This document shows positions 58,605 to 64,000 of a stretch of DNA of 64,000 bases, one piece after another; the first letter of the stretch is position 1; every line of letters begins with the position of its first letter. Position numbers and translations under genes: made by a program. The stretch spans positions 24,206,610-24,270,609 of the forward strand of contig NC_063446.1 in assembly GCF_020379485.1 (NCBI RefSeq). The letters are read 5' to 3'. Source of the DNA: Brassica napus. Its lineage: Eukaryota; Streptophyta; Magnoliopsida; Brassicales; Brassicaceae. A model generated the notes under the pieces. It ran no database searches, was not told where the DNA came from, and worked only from the letters and a program-made list of their open reading frames with translations.

Positions 58605-59666
58605 ATGTTCGGACTTCTCAAAAAATCAAAACCACTACAAGATGATGTCTACTTTCCTTTTAAAACTGTTGTTGAAAAGAAGCAATTGATTTTTGACAAG
58701 AGACAGTTTGCTTCTAACGAATTTGATTTTGTGCAGAAACAAAGGAAGAGACAAAACAGGTCCAATGATGAGAAGTGGGTCAGAAGTGGTGATCGTCCCT
58801 TCACCAAAGCCAAGAGAAGCAACCGTGTAGTGCTTGATCAAAACGAGCTTAAAACTTATGCTAGTTTGGAGAAGATGTTGCATAAGGCAATTCATGCTAT
58901 CCGACAGCTCAAAAAGAAGGGAAACACCAACACTTCTTCGGCACCAAAACAACAATGTAAGTCTTCTTATCTTTCAAATTCTGATTTGAAAACTAATGAG
59001 ATTTCTTTTGATAAAAGCAAAGCTGTGAAACCCACAAGCAAAGCTCATTCCACCAGGTGCTTCAAATGCCATAGGATCGGTCATTATGCTAACAAGTGTC
59101 AAAAGCAAAAACCGTTGGTGACTTTGGAGAATGAGAACCTTGAAACCGAGCCAGAAAAGGAAGAGCCTTTGCCAATTCAAATACCGGACCAAACTCAAGG
59201 TGAGCATTGTGCTGATTATGGTTCTTTTGCTTATAATCCTTTTCCTTTTAATGTTTCAGATTTGAGGACAAATCTTTTTGAAGAGGAAGGGAATGATGTG
59301 CCCTGGTTCGTGGATCAGTCCATTGGAGCCAACCAGCATGGAGATCAGGACGTTCTGAACAATTTGACCGAGGTTCGTTCATCCGACCGTACCGATCAGA
59401 CTGACCAAGCCGTTCCGCGTGCGTCCCGATTGGAGCTTCGGCTGGAACCACGTCCAGACGACCTAGCCGACCGAACCACAGCCCGTCTTCCCCAACCAAC
59501 TCGACATTCTAAAACCCACGGTCAAGCCAGACTTAGCTTGGGTCGTGAAGAAACCAAAGACGGACATGCATTCTTATCTGGCGGACCATCCGGACAGTCC
59601 CACAAGCGTCCTTATCTTTACCCCGTGCATCCATCTGGTTCGGATGAACCTGGACATCTTGACTAG
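58605..59666 (+). CDS. Gag-like zinc-knuckle ORF of the nested element
   Basis: 353 codons from ATG 58605 (MFGLLKKSKPLQ), preceded by a splice-acceptor-like TTTCAGG. Residues about 1-120 are basic and lysine/arginine rich; a CCHC zinc knuckle, CFKCHRIGHYANKC, lies near residue 153-166; an acidic stretch follows. The frame runs without a stop through the polypurine tract and 373 bases into the 3' LTR, where it gains a charged tail rich in Arg/Asp ([17 protein letters not shown]). There is no capsid domain that I can name and no enzymes. It may be the C-terminal part of a gag from a larger element, retained for RNA binding. Confidence 0.75.
   Translation: MFGLLKKSKPLQDDVYFPFKTVVEKKQLIFDKRQFASNEFDFVQKQRKRQNRSNDEKWVRSGDRPFTKAKRSNRVVLDQNELKTYASLEKMLHKAIHAIRQLKKKGNTNTSSAPKQQCKSSYLSNSDLKTNEISFDKSKAVKPTSKAHSTRCFKCHRIGHYANKCQKQKPLVTLENENLETEPEKEEPLPIQIPDQTQGEHCADYGSFAYNPFPFNVSDLRTNLFEEEGNDVPWFVDQSIGANQHGDQDVLNNLTEVRSSDRTDQTDQAVPRASRLELRLEPRPDDLADRTTARLPQPTRHSKTHGQARLSLGREETKDGHAFLSGGPSGQSHKRPYLYPVHPSGSDEPGHLD
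59281..59293 (+). other. Polypurine tract of the nested element
   Basis: AAGAGGAAGGGAA immediately before the 3' LTR start TGATGTG. It is also coding (EEEGN) within the gag-like ORF. Confidence 0.85.
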
Positions 59667-60211
59667 TCTTCTCCATTTTCCGTGCCTTGACCAGATCTAG
59701 TCTTCTCCATTTTCCGTGCCTTGACCAGATCTAGTCTTCTCCATTTTCCGTGTCTTGACCAGATCTAGTCTTCTCCATTTTCCGTGCCTTGACTAGATCT
59801 AGTCAAATTTATATTTTCTATGCATTGTTTTTCTACATTTCTATTTATTGTCTTTGACTACAAAACACTATAAATATGTAGTCCCTTTGATGAATAAAAG
59901 CAGTTCATTTTGGTTGTTTATTTTCGATTCTTCTTTTCTCTGAGTGAGAGAGAGAGTTCTTAGCTAGTTCATCGGTTTGAACCGGCTTGTTGATTTGGTG
60001 GTCAGCCAATCATCTTTTGTGTCGTTTGGTGGTTAGCCAACACACCTTCATCGTTTCTTAGGTGGTTAGCCTTAGATCTTGGGTATATCAAGAGCCATTC
60101 CGCATCTCTTGACGATCCTTTCAATCCATCTCAGTTCCAGAAGTGCCGTTTGCCTTCTCGGATCATATCCAACACCCGGCCAAAGCCATCCTTCCCGTTT
60201 TGGGCGTATCA
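59294..60211 (+). mobile_element. 3' LTR of the gag-only element
   Basis: Copy of 57210-58127 at an offset of 2084 bases. Two differences were found: G at 57440 versus A at 59524, and G at 57518 versus A at 59602. Confidence 0.93.
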
Positions 60212-60216
60212 TCACC

Positions 60217-63200
60217 CCTGCACTCAACATCTTTAGAATCTCCTTTTTCACAACTTCCATCAGTTTGGGATTCAGTCTTCGCTGGTGCTCTATGGACGTC
60301 TTTGACTCATCCTCCAAGTGAATCTTGTGCATGCAAAGATCTGGAGAAATACCTGTAATATCATCCAAAGAGTACCCCAATGCTTTTCTATACTTTCGCA
60401 ATTTTGAAAGAAGCAAAGCGGTCTCCACATTATTCAGGTTAGCACAAATAATAACAGGATATGTGGAATTCGGTCCCAAGAATGCATACCTCAGCCCAGC
60501 TGGGAGGGCTTTAAGTTCCACCTTTGGAGCATTCTCCTCACTCCAATCTGGTTGGGAGGATGACGGTTTGACGGTTTTATCAGTGCTTGAGTCTTCAAGG
60601 CTGACATAGGCGACATGCTTCTCAATCGGTGAGGCTGAATCCAAAATCTCAGAAAATCCAACCACTTCTTGGTTCATGAACCCGAACTCACTCTCCCTTT
60701 GGGTCAATGCGACTTGTAGAGGATCATCAGTGTGCAACTCTTCATCCATTTCCTCCACCAGTTCAGTCAATGTATCAACCCAGAAAGTCTGTCCATCAAT
60801 AGTCGGATTTTTCAGCACCTTCTCCACATTGTATCTCATCGCCATGTCTCCTAGACGTAAGTCTATATGCCCATTCTGTACATCAATCATGGCTCCAGCA
60901 GTAGCTAAAAACGGTCTGCCCAAAATGAGAGGATCTTTAGGTTCCTCTTCCAGCTCCAGAACTACAAAATCGGTAAGCACATATCCCTTTCCAACACCAA
61001 CAGGGATGTTTTCTAGTACACCGACTGGTCTTCGCACTGATCGGTCAGCAAGGACCAAGGAGATCCTTGTAGGTTTGTAGTTCGTCATGCCTAGCCTCTC
61101 AGAGACAGAGAAAGGTATTAGGCTCACTCCTGAACCCAGATCGCAGAGACTCCTCTCAAAGGTAAGTGATCCAATGCGGCATGGTAGAACAAATGCTCCG
61201 GGATCTTCACGCTTTTTAGGCATGACATTTTGTAGAACTGCGCTACATTCCTCATTGAGCATCAACACACCACGCTCTAGGCTCATCTTATCGGTAAGAA
61301 TCTCCCTCATGTACCTTTTAAGAGAAGGTACCATCTTCACCGCTTCAACGAATGGCAATCTCACATGTAACTCCCCAACAAGGTTCTTTAGCTTCTCGTA
61401 CTCACGTTCTTTGATCTTCTGCCTTGGTCTGGATGGGTATGGAGCCTTAGGAACATAAACAGGAGGCGCCACATACACCTCTTCAGGTTCAGAGGAATTT
61501 GGCTTCGTTGACACGGGATCGGTCGATCCACATGGACCGGATTGGTCGATCTCCGTCCCCTTAGATCGTTCGATCTGTTCCTGAGATCGGTCGATCTCTT
61601 TCTTATTCGATCCCTCAATCGTTTTTCCACTCCTAAGTGTTACAGCATTCACAAACTCCTTGGGATTCGTCTCTGACTTCCCTGGTAGAAATCCATGTGC
61701 TGTTCTGCTGCTGGAGGCGGTTTGAGCAACTTGCTTTTCCAAAACTTTCAAATGGGTGTTCAAAGCTTCAAACTTCCCATTAAGCTCTCCATACATGTTA
61801 TCCACCTTGGTGTTTACCTCTGCAGTGCTATTCTTCTGACCTTCTAGCACCATTTGCAGCATCTTCTTAATTTCGTTATCCTGAGAAGACTGTGACGAAG
61901 AGGCATTCCCTTGATCCTGGTAGTTGTTGTACTGCTGCCTTTGCTGAAATCCTGAGTTGCCCGAGTTGTTTCCCTGATATTGATTTCTGTTCTGATATCC
62001 TTGGTTGAACACACTCTGGTTCTGATTCTGGTTCTGCCTGTTTCCTGCCTGAGGGTAGGACTGATGTTGTGGATTCTCCACATTGTTGCTCCGGTAAGAC
62101 AGATTATTTTGCTGATTTTGACTCCATCCAAGGTTCTGATTGTAGCCTCTGTTGTAGTTTCCTTGACCACCAATGTAGTTCACATCAGCTTGCATATCAT
62201 TTGAATCATCACCAACAGTTTCTTGTGAGGAACGATAGCCTTGCTCCTCCACAAATTTCACAGATTTCTGATCTCTCTTGAGAAGCATCTCAATCTTGGC
62301 ATTCAGCTCATCTATCTTCTTGGATTCATAACCAACACCCTTCTGGCTGGTGTCAAACCTTGACTTGCGGTTTGCTTTGCTGGATGACAGGTTGTTCAGC
62401 AAGGTGTAAGCTTCTTCAACAGTCTTGGTCATGAAATCACCATTACTTGCTGTGTCCATGGCATCTTGACTCTCTTCATGAACTCCATTATAGAAAATGT
62501 TCAGCAAGCTCACATCAGTATAACCATGGTGAGGGCAGTCCTGTGTGTACTCCTTGAAACGCTCCCAAGCCTCATGAAAGCTTTCTGAATCAAGCTGCTG
62601 AAAGCTTCCAATTCTGCTTCTCAGATATGTGGACCTTGATTTGGTGAAGAAATGCTGTAGAAAAGCAGCTCTTGTCTCTTCCCATGTAGTAAGAGATCCT
62701 GGAGGGATGGACTTTAACCATCTGATAGCTTTATCAGCTAAGGAAAACGGGAACAACCTGCATTTCAAAGCGCCTTGAGGAACTCCATTATGTCTGCTGG
62801 TGTCACAGACTCGCTCAAAATGCTCCAAGTGATACATCGGGTCCTCAGACGGGTTTCCATGAAACGGATTTTTCTCCACCAAATTAATGAGACCAGTCTT
62901 GATCTCAAAGTCTCTTCTCTCAATGGGAGGTGGGCGAATCCCAGAACGATTGGCATAGAATGCATCTGGTGTATCATAATGTGCAATCGTCATCCTAGGT
63001 ATGCCATAGTCTCCAGCCTGTTGTCTTGCAGCTACACCAGCCTGCTGATTATCACCAGCATTGTTGCCTTCTCGTTCATCTACAGGAATTGGATTTTGCG
63101 GGTTGTCCTGAAACTGGTCTTCTTGATGTTTAGCCATTTCAACCTCTTCAGCGGACTCAAGTCTTTTCTTTTTCACTTGTCTCTCTAGGCGGCCGAGCTC

Positions 63201-63257
63201 TAACTCCAAAGGTATTAAATTCGATGATCTTTTGCTTCTAGTATGAAATCCGCTCAT
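60217..63257 (-). CDS. Athila-2 gag and protease
   Basis: N-terminal part of the polyprotein from ATG 63255-63257 (MSGFHTRSKRSSN). Capsid: CRLFPFSLADKAIRWLKSIP, TTWEETRAAFLQHFF, ESFHEAWERFKEYTQDCPHH. A long Asn/Gln-rich linker (GYNQNLGWSQNQQNNLSYRS and similar) follows, then a GFLPGKSETNPKE block, a linker encoded by the GATCGGTCGATC array (KEIDRSQEQIERSKGTEID), and a protease with DLGSGVSLIPFSVSERLG near residue 705 and LILGRPFLATAGAMIDV. No stop is seen. Interrupted by the nested element at 60211-60217, where the reading frame would continue into pol. Confidence 0.93.
61517..61596. repeat. GATCGGTCGATC array, gag-coding cluster
   Basis: Four clear copies at about 61517, 61540, 61564 and 61585 (pitch 23, 24, 21), with a degenerate fifth (TTCGATCCC near 61606). 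They encode the hydrophilic linker between gag and protease without breaking the frame. Plus-strand orientation as in the LTR cluster. Confidence 0.75.
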
Positions 63258-63358
63258 TCACCTGAAAACACAAACAGAAAGAGAAAGACAGAAACATTAG
63301 ACAAAATAAAAATGCTATAGTCTTAAACTGATCATTAACTCTAGGGTGACCAAATGGT

Positions 63359-63375
63359 CCCCGGCAACGGCGCCA
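63359..63375 (-). other. Athila-2 primer-binding site (tRNA-Asp type)
   Basis: Minus-strand TGGCGCCGTTGCCGGGG, a longer match to tRNA-Asp than the Athila-1 site, lies just inside the 5' LTR. Confidence 0.88.
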
Positions 63376-63381
63376 AAAACT

Positions 63382-64000
63382 TGATGTATCGAGTTTTAAC
63401 CCGATTATCTAACTGCAAGTGCACAGTAAAGTACGCAGTAGTAATGCGGGATCGAATCCACAGGGACCGATGATCACACGTAGAGTTGCAGACAAGTTAA
63501 TAGCTACAGCGAACGAAGATATATTTTTGATGGTTTTTATTTAATTTTCTTTAGTGTCACAAAACATAAACAAGCTGTAAAAAAAAGATGATTTAAACGA
63601 TTTGAAAACTATTTTAAAACAAACGTTGGGCATTGGGAATTCTCAGAGATTTCTTTTTAATCAAGATACAATTAATGGCAGACACATGGATATATTAAGA
63701 ACCGTCTAGAACTCAAACACGATATTAGAATTAACCTACTTCCGTAGCGCTAATTCTCTATGTTATAGAAATCTCCACACTAACTTCCGCTGAGTTTCAA
63801 TTTCTAAACAAGCATTAAGAACATGTTCAATATGTTCACAAAGCGCAATAACATCAACTTCCGAGGGTTAAGGACACTTTACTCATCTAAAGTATTTTCG
63901 GAAGTTCAAACAATCACTTTCGGTGCATCAAACAATCTGATATCATGAACTAAGTGATCAATTCAGTTCAAGCAGTAAGAAATCCATTAGATGAAGAACC
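63382..64000 (-). mobile_element. Athila-2 5' LTR (partial, runs off window)
   Basis: The first 619 bases seen from the inner edge, matching 49273-49891 with one mismatch noted. The remaining half, including the expected GGATCGGTCGATC cluster, lies outside the window. Confidence 0.9.

Larger units (their letters stand above)
57210..60211 (+). mobile_element. Gag-only LTR retrotransposon (3002 bp) nested in Athila-2
   Basis: LTRs 57210-58127 and 59294-60211 (918 bp each, TGATGTG...CGTATCA), target duplication TCACC at 57205-57209 and 60212-60216, primer-binding site for initiator tRNA-Met at 58131-58142, polypurine tract 59281-59293, and only one ORF between. The LTRs differ at two positions. 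No protease, RT or integrase, so it must rely on another element's enzymes. Confidence 0.95.
49273..64000 (-). mobile_element. Athila-2, Ty3-type LTR retrotransposon nested in Athila-1
   Basis: Minus-oriented element: 3' LTR 49273-50656, PPT 50657-50670, env-position ORF about 52046-53533, pol 54569-57209, gag-pro 60217-63257, PBS 63359-63375, 5' LTR from 63382 to the edge. It cut Athila-1 in its protease region. It is itself interrupted by the gag-only element at 57210-60211. In the 619 bases of LTR that can be compared I see one mismatch (G at 49771, A at 63880), so insertion is recent. Confidence 0.92.

Noticed and set aside
63359..63375. tRNA-Asp gene remnant
   Set aside because: Only the 3' end complement is present and it sits at the LTR boundary, so it is a primer-binding site.

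Overview
This is a plant nuclear window, almost certainly from a Brassicaceae species of the Brassica/Raphanus type. It is AT-rich and intron-bearing. Three recognisable genes lie in the order pyruvate dehydrogenase kinase, MYB108/BOS1-like R2R3-MYB, HEATR1/UTP10, which as I recall is the relative order of At3g06483, At3g06490 and At3g06530 on Arabidopsis chromosome 3. The genes At3g06500 to At3g06520 that I remember between the last two are not seen here. The rest is Helitrons, MITEs, gene fragments and a nested stack of young LTR retrotransposons.

Layout. 1-1397 (minus): first three exons of a PDK gene running off the left edge. 1.4-8.4 kb: AT-rich intergenic DNA with two Helitrons (2020-2612 and 6674-7342) and a MITE candidate. 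8594-10421 (plus): three-exon MYB108-like gene. 10.4-16.3 kb: intergenic, with a Helitron 3' end, a 72-bp foldback and short repeats. 16901-28078 (plus): complete HEATR1/UTP10 gene; I could place 40 exons, which sum to 6624 nt (2207 residues) in a continuous frame.

28-37 kb is a gene graveyard: a small two-exon HSP20-like reading frame, intron-bearing fragments of DNA gyrase A and of ATP-citrate lyase subunit B lying head to tail, an unrecognised membrane-protein ORF (33989-34753), a partial duplicate of the HEATR1 promoter and first exons (35520-36322), and a LINE remnant. 37-45 kb: MITEs, a Harbinger-type ORF, a minus-strand Helitron (40581-41339), an Emigrant-like MITE with TA target duplication, an old Helitron copy, a frameshifted membrane-protein ORF, and a hAT-like MITE with a perfect 8-bp target duplication.

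From about 45.3 kb to the right edge there are three nested LTR retrotransposons. Athila-1 (plus; LTR ending at 46916, gag-pro with one stop) is interrupted at 49273 by Athila-2 (minus; LTR at 49273-50656 and 63382 to the edge, with gag, pro, pol and an env-position ORF). Athila-2 is interrupted inside its polyprotein frame by a 3002-bp gag-only element (57210-60211) with 918-bp LTRs and a perfect TCACC target duplication. LTR pairs differ at only one or two positions in what can be compared, so the two inner insertions are recent.

The most unusual signals are arrays of short dyad motifs in the Athila elements: a 12-bp GATCGGTCGATC-type motif repeated every 21-24 bp in three unrelated parts of Athila-2 (LTR, leader of the env-position ORF, and gag coding sequence), and a direct-direct-inverted GAGCGACC array in the Athila-1 LTR. 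A second unusual signal is a set of seven tiny A-tailed insertions of 14-28 bp flanked by 9-18 bp direct repeats, which look like extremely truncated retroposition events. No tRNA or rRNA genes and no CRISPR arrays were seen.
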